Notes under the pieces: generated by a model
The model's input: the letters and a program-made list of their open reading frames with translations, nothing else
Databases searched by the model: none
What the model was told of the DNA's origin: nothing
Shown: positions 20,572 through 31,547 of the stretch, piece after piece
Layout: each line of letters opens with the position of its first letter
Numbering within the stretch: the stretch's first letter is position 1
Position numbers and translations under genes: made by a program
Source: Boswellia sacra
Taxonomy: Eukaryota > Streptophyta > Magnoliopsida > Sapindales > Burseraceae
NCBI GenBank assembly: GCA_013180625.2
Contig: SNVD02007061.1
Span: 203,538-267,537, forward strand
Direction of reading: 5' to 3'
Length of the DNA stretch: 64,000 bases

Positions 20572-22081
20572 ATAGCCCGTGAAAAGCTTAAATAATTGAT
20601 ACCTACCAAATAGGTCATCAATTATGAAGAAACCCATGCAACTTCTTCATCCAATCAGCCTTTACAGTCCACAGAACCTACTTTTAAAAGAACCTCTAGT
20701 GGAAAAATAGAAATTCACTTTGTACTTGAAAAGCCTTTTACACAACCTTTTTCAACTCAGTTTGGAATTCTTCCTTATATTCCTACTGAGATTTATGTTT
20801 TTGATGATCAAGGCTTTCCTATTCATATGTTCCAAGAACATCAACTAGACAATCTCTCTTGTAATTGTCCTGCTTGTTTGGAGCATGCTGATCCTTTCAG
20901 ACTGCCTAGTAGAAAAAGAGCTTACCGGCCTCCAAAGTTGAAGACGTCAGATGCTTTTTATGAGGCATACAAGCGAAAGGTTCCTGGTTATGATTTACTG
21001 GGTGAATCAACTAGTAAATTTGACTTTGTAGTCAAATACATAGGTCTAGTTCATCAAATAATTCCAGAACCAGAACCTTCTGGATGGGATAATCTAGATG
21101 ATGATTCTCGATCTGATTTTTCTGATCTATAAACTCCAATTCAGATCTCCATCCCGCAGAAAAGAAGTAAGTCTAAAGCTATTTGGATCCCCAAACATCA
21201 TATTGGAGTAGCTATTCCTTCTGTAGCTACGTATCAACCAGATCCAGATTCATTCCCTCCTCTTGAATCCAGAGAAGATCCTGTTACTAGAGAAAAATCT
21301 ACATGGAAGGTTAAACCATTAACTTTTAGAAAAGCAAATGGACAACCTGAGTAGATGACTCAAGCAGAAGCAGTGTTAAATTGGCAATCTGAAAACGCAG
21401 TAGTTCAGAACCAATATCTTTAAAAAATAAAAGAAGCAACCAAGAGAATCGAGTCAAAAATAGATTCTCAACAAAAACAAGTGCTGACTCCGTTAGAAGC
21501 TTTGAAGGAAAGAATTGAAAAACTTCATCAGATTATTCTTCAACATTTGAAGCAATCCATTCCTTTTCAACACCTTCAAACTGAAATGAATTTGTTAAAG
21601 CAGCAATTGATCTATTTAGAAAGAATGGTTTCTACTATTCAACCTCTACAACATCCTCTAGACAGACTTTTTACTTCGCCTTCCCTTCCATCCATTTTAC
21701 CTAAAACACCACAAGTCTTGATACCTCCTGCACATCCCACTCCTGATTCTATTTTTGGGAATAGTTCCTTATTCCTCAAGCCTTTGCAACAAAAGCCTTT
21801 AAAACAAAAGCAGAAACCTTCTTCAAGTAAAACACATCCACTAGACCCTGCAGTTCAACTTACCATCGCATCTAATCCCATCTCCACATACCTTCAAAAC
21901 CTTACAATTGAGCATCAAAATGTGGATTTATCCTCTACTGTAGAAAATATTTCTGATCAAGAAAATTCTCAAATTTCTAAGATTGATTCTGATTCCGATC
22001 AGATTCTTCCAATCATGATGCATTCTGGCAATGATGTGATCCTTAGCCTTCTTATGCACATGCCACAGTTCAAAATCCTTT
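20572..22081 (+). pseudogene. viral polyprotein middle region with coiled coil
   Basis: In the same frame as the movement protein, broken by seven stops (about 20594, 20609, 21130, 21352, 21421 and others). One segment carries CNCPACLEHADPFRLP, a short Cys cluster; another, at about 21481-21650, is rich in L, E, K and Q with heptad spacing and looks like a coiled coil, followed by a Pro/Ser-rich linker. Equivalent positions in caulimovirids connect the movement and coat proteins. No enzymatic motif is seen. Confidence 0.65.
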
Positions 22082-22356
22082 AGATGAAGACGAATCTATT
22101 AAGGATACTATTCATGTTAATAGTCAGCCGACTCACAAGCCCGCACGTCATAAGACTTCTCTGTTTGCTTTTGATGATTGCAGCATTGATAATCAAAGAA
22201 ACAGAATTCATGAATGCAGAAATGTTACGTCCCAGCTCTATAGTGAAAGGAATTATTCTTGATTTCATAGCAAAAATGACAGGCTCCTTACGAGAATGGT
22301 GGTTAAAGCTTGGAGAATACTGCCAACTACAAATTATTGATTCAGTGGACATCAAT

Positions 22357-24603
22357 TGTCATGCCCTAAAATATCTTATTTAGAGATTTTAAGGGTGATT
22401 GATTAAGAAAAATAATAAAAAGACATCATCAATATTTCACTTTTTTTTAAATCATTTTTCAATTCATACATATATTTATACATATCACATGAATCCATTA
22501 CAACATCTGACTATTTGTTCAAGATAAACTTTACATACACTGATGACCAAACTTAGTACATAGGTTGATAATCACATAATAAAATTTCCTATCACGATTT
22601 AGGCTAGTCAAAACATTTCCCAAAACCATCGCATGCATGTAAACGTCCAAACTCCCTAGGAAAGCTCTGGAACACCACTAGTATGAATATCTTTTTGTGT
22701 ACCTGTGGAGGGAGGGAGTGAGCATATAGCCCAATAGGAATGATTCTAACATTATACTAAATAACAAGCATTCAAACAATTACTCAATTACAAAGTTACA
22801 CAACCAATTATAATAAGTCAAGTAATCATTCTCATTCACACATCAAGGTATCACATATTCACTTGACAATCAAAATTTTTCATCTAATGTTTCCCTTAGA
22901 CCCGTATCTAAACGGCCCATCCCACGTCTAACAATTCGAGTTTATATTCGTGTTCCCCTTGGATCCGTATCCAAAACGGCCCATTCAAGGTCCAACACTA
23001 AGAATTTCATATCCACATTCTCCTTGGATCCATATTCAAAACGGCCAATCCAAGGTCCAATGCATACACTTAGAAACCTTTTAATATAATTTCTAAAATA
23101 AGTCTCAAGGCATACAGTTTTTATGAAAAATCCAGACCTGTCAGGAGGGGTGCACACGGGTCGGTTCAGTTTTGTAATTTCGCTCGACACTCGACACTTT
23201 CATAACCCGACACTCGACACTTACATGTCGAGTCATGTCGGATTCACAATCGACACTCGACACTTACATTGTCGTGTCAGATTCACTCGACACTTACATA
23301 GTTGTGTCGAATTCACTCGACACTCGACACTCGACACTTACATAGTCGTGTCGGATTCACTCGTCACTTGACACTTGATATCCGCCTACTTTTCGACATT
23401 ACACACCATCCACTCGACCCTCGACACTTACATGTCGAGTCGTGCATACGACACTTGACACCAGCCTCTCGACACTCGACACTCGATATCTGCCTACTTT
23501 CTGACACTCGACACCATCCATTCGACCCTTGACACTTACATGTCGAGTCGTGCCTATGACACTCGACAATAGCCTCTCGACCCTTGACACTTACATGTTG
23601 AGTCATGCATACGACACTCGACACCAGCCTCTTGACTCTCGACACTCGATATCTACCTACTATCTGACACTCGACACCATCCACTCGACCCTCGACACTT
23701 ACATGTCGAGTCGTGCATATGACACTCGACACCAGCCTCTCGACACTCGACACTTGCTGTCGAGTCATGTCGGATTGAATATCAGTCTCAAAAGATACAG
23801 AATTGTGAAAATATTCAGATCTGTTGGATGAACAATATCATTTCCAGATTTCAACCTCCAATTTCAAAAATTCACCAAAATTTCATTTTAAATCCAAATT
23901 CAATGAAATCAGTGACTATTTAAAGCTTCATATGTCTATTTTTCTAAACAAAAGAAAAATTGTACAAATCACAATCCAAAAAAATGCAGCAGCTCAAATA
24001 ACATAGATCTGTCACATGAACTACAACTTCCATCAAGAGCAACCTCTCCTTCACTTAATAAGCACATAATTTCATAATAATTCATCATCCAAGCAACAAA
24101 CAATCAATTTAACAATAAATCACATGCATCGCAAACCAATATCAATTAAAACAACAAAAATAAATAACACGATTTAAGTATAGTGTTAGAAAATCCCTAC
24201 CTTGTTTCCAAGCCTATACACCTCTTTGATTTTTTCCTTCTTTTCCTCTCTTTTTCTTCTTCTCCCTCTTCTCTCTCTCTCCTTTTAGCCGTAAGACTCT
24301 CCTCTTCTATAGCCAAATGAAAGAAAAATCCTCCCCCTTTGGAACCCTAATGTCTCTTATATATACAAGGCCTTAATACATGGGCCTAAGTCCACTTATT
24401 TTCCAAACCCATTTAATCCTTACCAAATTCTAACACAAGCTCACAACTATAATCCAACCCAATTCTCATTTATTTAAACATGGTTTTACAACTATTTCAT
24501 GGCCTAAAGCCCATCAAATTCAAATAAAATTACTCAAATACCCTTAGGCATAGTTTCTAAATTTTGTAATATATATTTACATACATTTTTTTTGAACTCT
24601 ACA
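22357..24603. mobile_element. solo LTR-like element inside the viral coat protein region
   Basis: It starts TGTCATGCCC and ends CTCTACA, is 2247 bp long, and is flanked by TCAAT at 22352-22356 and 24604-24608, a 5-bp target duplication. Removing it restores continuity of viral coding similarity across the site. It has no protein domain. It contains repeated TTGGATCCGTATCCAAAACGG-type words (about 22880-23065), a CGACACT hairpin array, pyrimidine-rich sequence and a TATATATACAAGG word near 24358. A solo LTR of a large Ty3/gypsy-type element is the simplest reading; strand is not assigned. Confidence 0.75.
23160..23770. repeat. CGACACT hairpin-bearing satellite-like array
   Basis: The array consists of CTCGACACTCGACACTTACA and TGTCGAGTCGTGC words in changing order, with longer units of about 108 bp (a CACCATCCACTCGACCCTCG word recurs near 23402, 23511 and 23674). 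CTCGACA is followed after a short loop by its complement TGTCGAG, so most units can form a small hairpin. It lies inside the solo LTR-like element. Confidence 0.85.
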
Positions 24604-25215
24604 TCAATCAATTCATGTTTTACATTTACTCAGAATTTCTAGGAAGTCCTACACATGTTGAAGATAAAGCCCGAGAAGAATTCTTCAAATTGAAATGCTG
24701 TTTTTTCAAGCCAAAGCATATTCAACGCCATTTCAAGAAAGTTCGAGAAAGATTCTATCTCATTGGACGCTTAGCCTAATCTCAAAGCAGGCTTATCTTA
24801 ATCAACTTTCAAATCCCTTGGGATCTGAAACTCTGAGGTTTATTGCATCCAAACGTATGACCCTTTCTCAAGTATCTTTGGGAAATCTGTTACAATTTGT
24901 GTTGCAACAACTACAAAAGCTTTGCAATAGTTCCAAATTTCTTACTGAATACGACAATGTTCAGAAGAAACTTGGAAAAGTTTGTCAAAGACCATACCTT
25001 AAGATTGAGTGCAAAGATGGTGATTCATGCTTCTGCCCATCCAAGAAAAAGAAACATTTTTGAAAATTCAAGAAGCAATCTTCTTTTGGGCCAAAGAAAG
25101 CGAGAAGATTTTTTTTGTAGAAAGAAAACAAAACGAAATTCTAATTGATGCTACATTTGTGGTCAAAAAGGACATTTTGCAAAACAATGCTCTCAAAAGA
25201 AAAAGAAAGAGAAGG

Positions 25216-25790
25216 TTTTTCACACTATTTCTCAAATTATAGGAATTTCCTGTTATGGTAATGAAGACCTTGAATCTTTCTTCTCAGAACAAGAAACAGA
25301 AGATGAGGACACTCTTTTTATGATCAGTCAAGCTGATTCATATGATTGTTCAGAAGAAGAACTTTATGAGTCTTATGAAGCCAAACCAATTTCAATTCAA
25401 CCGGCTTGTACAATGTCGAATTTTATTATTCCTCTTATTCCTGTCATAATCTGGCCATCAAAGTTTGACAAGCCAATCAACTTGATAGCTCTAATTAATA
25501 CTGGTGCTACAGCTTCCATTCTTAATCCAACTGTTCTTCCTTCAAAATATTGGATTTCACATTGACAATATTTTCGTGCTGCAAATAATGAGGTTTTCTC
25601 TACAGAACTTCTCAGCAAAAAGGTACACCTTGAACTCTTTTCAGGTTTATCCTTTATGCATAAATTTCTGGGTTCCCCATTACTAGACAAAGACCTAGTC
25701 ATAGGTTTTGATTTACTAGCTCAGTTTTTTGCTAAAAAAGTTTTGATTAAATATAATGGGTTGAGATACAAAAATTATTTTCATCCCTAG
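25216..25790 (+). pseudogene. viral aspartic protease region
   Basis: The expected active-site segment reads ALINTGATASIL: the position of the catalytic aspartate of the retroviral-type D-T/S-G triad is asparagine (codon 25497-25499). An acidic stretch precedes it (about 25255-25400). A stop at 25563-25565 interrupts the domain; the flap and C-terminal part continue in the same frame with LVIGFDLLAQFF, and the frame stops again near 25788. Polyprotein processing by this copy would be impossible. Confidence 0.7.
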
Positions 25791-27180
25791 ATAAAGATAG
25801 AACCATCCTGTTCTTTTGATCCAATAGAAAACTTGAAAGCCCATATTTTGTCAACCTTAGCAACCAACAGTCACTCAGAATTCTTGTTAAAATGTTCACA
25901 TCCTCTTTGGAAAAATTCAAAATTTTTCATTTCTCTTCCTTTCAGGAAAAATAAATTAAGATGTTAGCCCAACCAAAGCTAGCCATAGAGGAATAAGTCC
26001 TGAACATTATACTCTTGCTGTCTAAAAATTAGCCCAATTACAAGCTCAAGAATTAATTGAACCAACAGAATCTGTTTGGGCTTGTGAAGCTTTTTATGTT
26101 AGCAAAAGACTAGAACAGCTCAGAGAAATTGAGATTAGTTGATAATAAATTTCCCATTCCTAATACCCATACCTTTTTTTCCAACCTTGCTGAAGCTTGA
26201 GTCTTTTCAAAAGTTGATTTAAAGGCAGGATTCTGGCAACTAGGAATTCAGTAGGAAGAAAGATTTAAAACGGGATTTTGCATCCCCAATCATCACTTTC
26301 ATTCGAATGTCATGCTTTTTGGATTAAAAACAGCCCCTTCTATTTTTCAAAAGGCAATGATCAAGATCTTTCAACTGCTCAAGTCCAATATGCTTATTTA
26401 TATAGATGATCTTCTTCTGTATTCATCAACAATAGAAGAACATCTAGAGCTATTAAAGCAAATGCACTCCCTTCTTCTACAATATGGCATTATGATTTCT
26501 CCAAAGAAATGTGTTTTCATAGTGTCAGAAGTAGATTTCTTGGGAATGATAATCACTGAAGGTCAATATCATCTCCAACCTCACATTGGGAAACAACTAC
26601 TTGATTTTCCTGATGAGAACCTTTCAAAGCAACAAATTCAACAAGTATTGGGTATTATCAATTTCATGGCAGATTTCATCCCTAAACTATCAATGGTGAT
26701 TCGTCCTTTTCAACTTATCTCCAGAAAGATGCTCCTTCTTGGGGACCTGAGCAATCCAATGCTCTCTCTCAAATTAAGAAGATCACACAGAGTCTTCCTC
26801 CTTAGCAAATTCCTTGCAATGGAAGAAGAATCTTACAAACTGATGCCAGTGACTTTATCTGGGCTGCAATTCTCATTGAAGAAAAAAATGGGAAAAGAAA
26901 TATTTGTGGTTTTAAAAGTGGTGCTTTTTCAGAATCTGAGATACATTACCACTCCACATTTAAAGAAATTCTTGCAGTAAAAAAAGGGATTGAAAAGTTT
27001 CAGTTCTAACTCATCGGTCATCATTTTTTGGTAGAAATGGATATGAGCTCCTTTCCAAAAAAGGTACAGTTTAAATAGAAGCAATTGCCTCATCCATAAT
27101 TACTTAGATGGTCAACTTGGTTTTCTTAGTTTGCCTTTGATTTCAAGCATATAAAAGGGGATAACAACATTCTTACAGAC
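25791..27180 (+). pseudogene. viral reverse transcriptase and RNase H
   Basis: RT fragments in several frames precede an open stretch at 26312-26980 that reads FGLKTAPSIFQKAM, then the catalytic YIDD (26399-26410) in IYIDDLLLYS, CVFIVSEVDFLGMII and the LGIINFMADFIPKL connection. RNase H sequence is present but frame-broken around 26760-27170, ending with a DNNILTDMLSRP-type terminus in broken frame. The N-terminal RT half (25970-26300) has numerous stops. Caulimovirid RT lacks an integrase partner, and none is seen. Confidence 0.8.
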
Positions 27181-28465
27181 ATGTTATCTCGCCCTCAACA
27201 AATCAAGGTTGATCAAAGCAATTCTCTGCAACTCATTCTAGTGATTCATTTGATGAATCATTTTCCTTCTCTACCAACAGATTATGAGTTTTTTCCTCCT
27301 GAAGTTCCTGCTTTGATAGCAAATATGAATCTGAATCAATCTCATCAGAAGCAAATGTTAGAGTATCAGGCGAAAATCCTTACAAAATATGGCACATTTC
27401 CTCTCGGTAGTATAGAGATTCATCTAGAATTTCCATACCTGATGATTTATCAAGTCCGAAATATTGAAAAAGATTTTAGCCCAGAATGCTTATGGTTTCT
27501 TTGGCATCTTTTACAGTAGTTTTCCATTGGCATTGAGTTCAATCTCAATTACATGTTAACAAGAATGGCACACACGAGTCTGTTATACAACCAAAGAACT
27601 CTTGATACTCCTTTAGGATGATTTCAAATATTCCTCGAGTGGTTTCATCCCCTCTCGTGGTGGAAGTCACATTTTGAATATCAAGGGCAGAAAAGCTTCA
27701 ATCTTCATGGGCAAAGAGCAACACATCATATTATCTACATTTTTAAGAGAACTAGCATTGTTACTAATAATCAATTATAGTTCTTTTCACATGTGCAGGA
27801 ATACTGGTTATCTCTATACAGCTTGGCTCAAAAATAGGAAGCATATCCCCATGAATTTCGAGAATTCCAAAGGAGGATTTCAGAAATCAATTCTAGAATT
27901 CCGCCTCAAATATGGCCAAGCATTGAAGATGATGCACCATGGAAACAATATCCTTCAGAATATTGTCACCAATTACGACAATATAGGAAGGTGTATCACT
28001 CAACCCATAAACACATAATTCAAGGAGAGAGTTCCTGCTCTCGACAAACCTAAACCCAAGAAGGTGAAGATAATGATCTACATCTGCAACTCAGTCTCTA
28101 GAGTCTTCCACAACCGACACTCCCACAGTTATCTCAAGAGCAGTCTTGTCCTCCATACTTTCAAGATTCTCAAGATCCTTATAGTATTGATCAAACTTAT
28201 CTGTAGCAATTTCTAGAAAAAAGCAGCGGACTTAGTCAAGAAAGCAAACAAGATGATGCCATTCTAGATAAACTTCTCATAGATTTGGACAAGAAAAAAG
28301 AAAAGATTCCCCAATTTGATATGTTGACATGGTGAGACCTTGATAGTGATGATGATTCTGATGAATATCCATATATTTCCAACATTACTACGACACCAAA
28401 ATGATGTTCTGGCATCTTCTTCTCCATAAATCGAAAAGTCTGACTTATTCGCCATCTGCCACCAA
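27181..28465 (+). pseudogene. viral C-terminal polyprotein region
   Basis: Downstream of RNase H are two longer frames (27181-27519 and 27674-28018) and then short frames ending near 28405. Other frames show SRIPPQIWPSIEDDAPW and a Q/S-rich segment, which fits the C-terminal region of petuvirus-like genomes. An acidic segment (about 28330-28370) resembles the end of such a protein. Function is not assigned, and the region is full of stops. Confidence 0.5.
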
Positions 28466-28695
28466 TGATAGAAAAAGTTTTAGTCTTGTAATCATATAAT
28501 AAAGCTTTTTCACATGTTTTTAGATATAAGTGCCCATAAGCTTAATACATGTGTTATAAATGTAAAAGATGACAAGGCATATAAAGTCATCTTGCCATGG
28601 TATCTAGTCTGTATCGAGTCTGGCAAATTTTTTGACATATTTATGTGGTAAAACAATTAGCCACGTAGCTTGCTTTGTAACCAAAAAAATCCTTT

Positions 28696-28703
28696 TATAA
28701 ATA
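28696..28703 (+). promoter_or_regulatory. TATA box of the viral promoter
   Basis: TATAAATA lies after the last coding remnant and about 120 bp before the repeated leader. In caulimovirids the pregenomic RNA starts about 30 bases downstream of such a box, which fits the layout here. Activity of this degraded copy is unknown. Confidence 0.6.
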
Positions 28704-28815
28704 AGAGTTTTATCCTTCTCAAAGGGATATGGGAAAAACCTTGGGAGGAGACCCTTTGTAATTCTCTCGTTTATATGTCTAGTTTTATTTACTAGTTTTC
28801 TTTACTACTGATTTT

Positions 28816-28981
28816 GAGTATATCGGCTGGAAACCCAAAGGTATATTATAGTGGTGAACCTGAATAGGCACTATACTGGTCTGCAACTGGGTGTAAACAA
28901 CGTCACGTACTCAATATCAGACATTGATGCCGTGTTTCTACCCATGTATTTTAGCTAAGTTTTGAATCATAAGAGTTCCTT
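28816..28981 (+). repeat. right terminal redundancy of the endogenous virus
   Basis: Second copy of the 166-bp leader segment at 19553-19718. Similarity ends at 28981, which marks the right virus-host junction. Confidence 0.9.
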
Positions 28982-29344
28982 AGTAGTCCTTGAATAAAGT
29001 CTATCTGATTCTTCAATAAGCTCATAATTATTGTAGGCCCCATTCCATTACTTAATTTTTTTGGGTTATGATATGATTAATTCTTTCCCTATTTTAGTGT
29101 GGAATGGGCTTGTAGGATAAATTAGTTGAAAGCCTAAATGTACCAAGCCGAACCCATATTTTCTAGACTAGTAGATAAAGTGTTCCAAAATGCATCCTTA
29201 ATTTTATTTTTAAAAGAAAAAGGTAATAATGAAAATACTAACAACAAAAGGAGGGATTTTTTTTTTAAATTTTTCCCCTTTGCAATGTATACACACTTGT
29301 TGATAGAAGAATATATTACAAAGAAGAACAAATATTACCAATCC
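28982..29344 (-). other. TNL intron-like or intergenic sequence
   Basis: Non-coding sequence between the virus and the TIR relic. Overlapping short frames near 29138-29331 have no domain. Confidence 0.5.
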
Positions 29345-29832
29345 TTTGAGTCCCATTGGGGAAGAATATTGGGCCACCTTTATTAAAGAAGATCTCCAGT
29401 TTTGCACCTTTTCAATATTATCGCTAAAAGCTCTTTCATGTTTGGCAAAGGCTTCCTGGAAAATTTATGTTTGCTTCTTTAGTACAGATAGATCCACATC
29501 ATAAAAAAATAGGAAAAACAAGTTGTTTCATTTACTCCATGCCTTGCCAATCTTTACAAGTTTGTCCAAGCAACAAGTCAAAGAAGCTTAGCTTTTTTTT
29601 GAGAAAACAATAATTGAAATTCTTGATTCTTCAATTGCTTTCAAAAGTTCTGGTGAAATGGATTTTCCTTTTCAAGTTACATATCATCCTTAAATACTAT
29701 AATTTCATGTTTTAAAGCAGCATGTAGATGATTGGTGAAGTTTTTACGGGTGTTTTCACCTCTAAAGCTTAGAAAAACATCATATTTCCATGATGACAAC
29801 ATGCTCTTTGGTTGCTCATTGAAGCCATTTTA
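29345..29832 (-). pseudogene. TNL TIR exon relic
   Basis: This is collinear over its length with the intact TIR exon at 62978-63465. On the minus strand it shows an ATG near 29832, then after a one-base shift WKYDVFLSFRGENTRKNF (the TIR strand A motif), LHAALKH, and at the exon end VQNWRSSLIKVA. Further shifts and stops lie between. The WCLDEL region that carries the catalytic glutamate is not readable. A homologous upstream block lies at 30128-30545. Its NB-ARC partner may be the scrap at 19420, on the far side of the virus. Confidence 0.85.
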
Positions 29833-30127
29833 GGCCTACCCAAATTTCCTTGGAAAATTAGACAGAGATATTTTTTGGTTCTTTCGTGAGACAATTCATA
29901 GAAACCTTATGCTGCAAGTAATTAATTAGAAGACAGACAATACATGAGCCGGGAATATTAACACTTGTTATTAAGGATTATTTGCACATTGCAAAATGGT
30001 TTTAGCACTATTATCATCAATAGAACAATGAAGAATCATTGTATTTAGGCTGTATTGATTAATCATCAAAAACAAATTATTAGAATTAGGTACCTATCTT
30101 CACTTGAAATTTATTCCACTACAAGGA

Positions 30128-30545
30128 TTTGCTGTTAGCAAGTAAGCTCACAAATTTACTCTACAACAAAATTTGCATCAACTGCTTATAATTAACAATA
30201 AAAGAAGGATATATATTTTTAAAAAATGTATACATATTTAAAATATCCTTAACTTACAGCCTTAAGCCTCTGAGCGTGTTGGAGTCTTGATTTCTGCCTT
30301 CATGGGAAACAGGCCAATTGTCTACAGAAATTTTTGTGATATGTTTGACCAAAAAAAACTTGTGCAGTTTCTTAGCTGTTGTTTTTGAAACTCTACCAAT
30401 TATAAAAGTACACAACATGGGCCGCGGGGGCTATGCATGTATGTGTGATAAGTACAAATACACATTTGTTTATTTATTATTAGATAATATCAAGAACAAA
30501 GTTTTTTCTATCCTTTCTTAACTCTTCTTCTGAGAGAAAAACAAG
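30128..30545 (-). promoter_or_regulatory. TNL-associated upstream block, copy B
   Basis: Homologous to 8836-9300 and 56141-56590 (shared TTACAGCCTTAAGCCTCTGAG-type start, AAACAGGCCAAT, and a TTTCTTAACTCTTCTTC end). It lies 300 bp upstream of the TIR relic on the minus strand, as expected for its promoter or 5' non-coding region. Similarity stops at about 30545, where LTR sequence begins. Confidence 0.55.
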
Positions 30546-31530
30546 TGATGACATGTATATATTATGATATTTATAATTTAAATTATTTAAATTAATAATA
30601 GAAGAAGACATAGGCTTACACAAGATGCCTATTGCATAACAAATAATATGATCTGAAAATTCTAGAGGTATATAGTTATAAAAAATAACACAGTTAACTG
30701 TAATGTAAATCAACACAGGAGGATTTTTACGTGGTTCGGTTATAAAAACCTATGTCCACGGACAGCGGTAGAGCTGCAATTCACTATGTTCTTGTTTGTA
30801 CAATCTTTAAGACCTTTTACAGTGCTGACACTCTCACACACAGACTTAACCTTTGACAAATAAAATCTTCGCAAAGATTGTAAACACTAGTGACACTGCT
30901 CACTCTCTGTCATAGATAACTTAACAGCACACTGTTAAGTTATACATAACACCTGATATCTGACAGAATTACATAAACACTCAACTCTCAAGTTATCCTA
31001 AGTGTCTACTAACTCAGATTTGATCAACAACTCATGTACGATTTTAACTCTTATACATGATAACAAAGACTCAATAAATCAAAGATATAAAGATATTCCT
31101 TTGCGTTAAAGCTTGTCTCTTACAAAGTCACGGAATGCCTTCATCAACAACCAACGATTCTCTCTTGCATAAGAATACTGTCTCCCCAACCTTCTTCCTG
31201 CCGATTTTTTATATAATGAGAGGTCTTGATACAATCTTCCTAAAAGTCCTGTAAGGATCTTAATCAAGATCACAATAGGATTAGGATAAAACAAAATAGA
31301 AAAATGCTTTATAGTTAATCTCCTAAAGTAATAAGGATATATTAACTATCTTCCTATTTTAATTAGGATACAAAAATATTATCCTGATCAAAAGAGATAA
31401 TTATCAAAATACTTCCTATAATAATTATCTAAAAATAGTAAAATAGGAATAAAACACTTTAATTACTTTTATCACAAGTTAACCAAAATTTGAACATGTG
31501 AATGTCACATGTTTGACGTGAGTACCAACA
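30546..31530 (-). repeat. 3' LTR of the Sirevirus-like element
   Basis: The inner end (31530) is set by the polypurine tract; on the element strand the LTR begins TGTTGGTACTCACGTC. The outer end is placed where the TNL upstream homology stops, and could be off by tens of bases. It contains an ACGTGGTTCGG...ATGTCCACGG motif near 30729-30762, similar to a motif in the 181-2009 block. Confidence 0.6.
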
Positions 31531-31547
31531 ATCTCCCCCTTTTTGGC
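31531..31547 (-). other. polypurine tract of the Sirevirus-like element
   Basis: On the element strand this reads GGCCAAAAAGGGGGAGAT, the A-run plus G-run form typical of Sireviruses, directly before the 3' LTR. Confidence 0.85.

Larger units (their letters stand above)
22083..25215 (+). pseudogene. viral coat protein/gag with CCHC finger, split by an LTR insertion
   Basis: The N-terminal half (22083-22356) includes the conserved SLREWWLKLGEYCQLQI segment. The reading continues at 24604 after the nested element with FYIYSEFLG, then KAREEFFKLKCC and RHFKKVRERFYLIG. A CCHC zinc finger, CYICGQKGHFAKQC, occupies 25149-25190 (CX2CX4HX4C) and is the nucleic-acid-binding signature of caulimovirid coat proteins. 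Several frame changes occur around 22085-22270 and 24770-25140. Confidence 0.75.
19553..28981 (+). mobile_element. endogenous pararetrovirus (petuvirus-like caulimovirid), one genome length
   Basis: The order is leader with tRNA-Met primer site, movement protein, coiled-coil region, coat protein with zinc finger, aspartic protease, RT-RNase H, C-terminal region and TATA promoter, all on one strand. That is the arrangement of single-polyprotein caulimovirids such as petuviruses; florendoviruses are an alternative. No integrase is present. The ends share a 166-bp direct repeat, so one circular genome plus a short overlap was captured. Without the nested 2.25-kb insert, the unit is about 7.0 kb, close to a petuvirus genome. 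Many stops and shifts make it non-functional. It lies between TNL fragments. Confidence 0.88.

Noticed and set aside
23302..23768. Open frames up to 134 codons on both strands
   Set aside because: They arise from the CGACACT repeat, whose words lack stops in several frames; the products are repetitive and have no domain.
28236..28455. Minus-strand frames opposite the viral C-terminal region
   Set aside because: Shadow frames of decayed viral sequence, with no domain.
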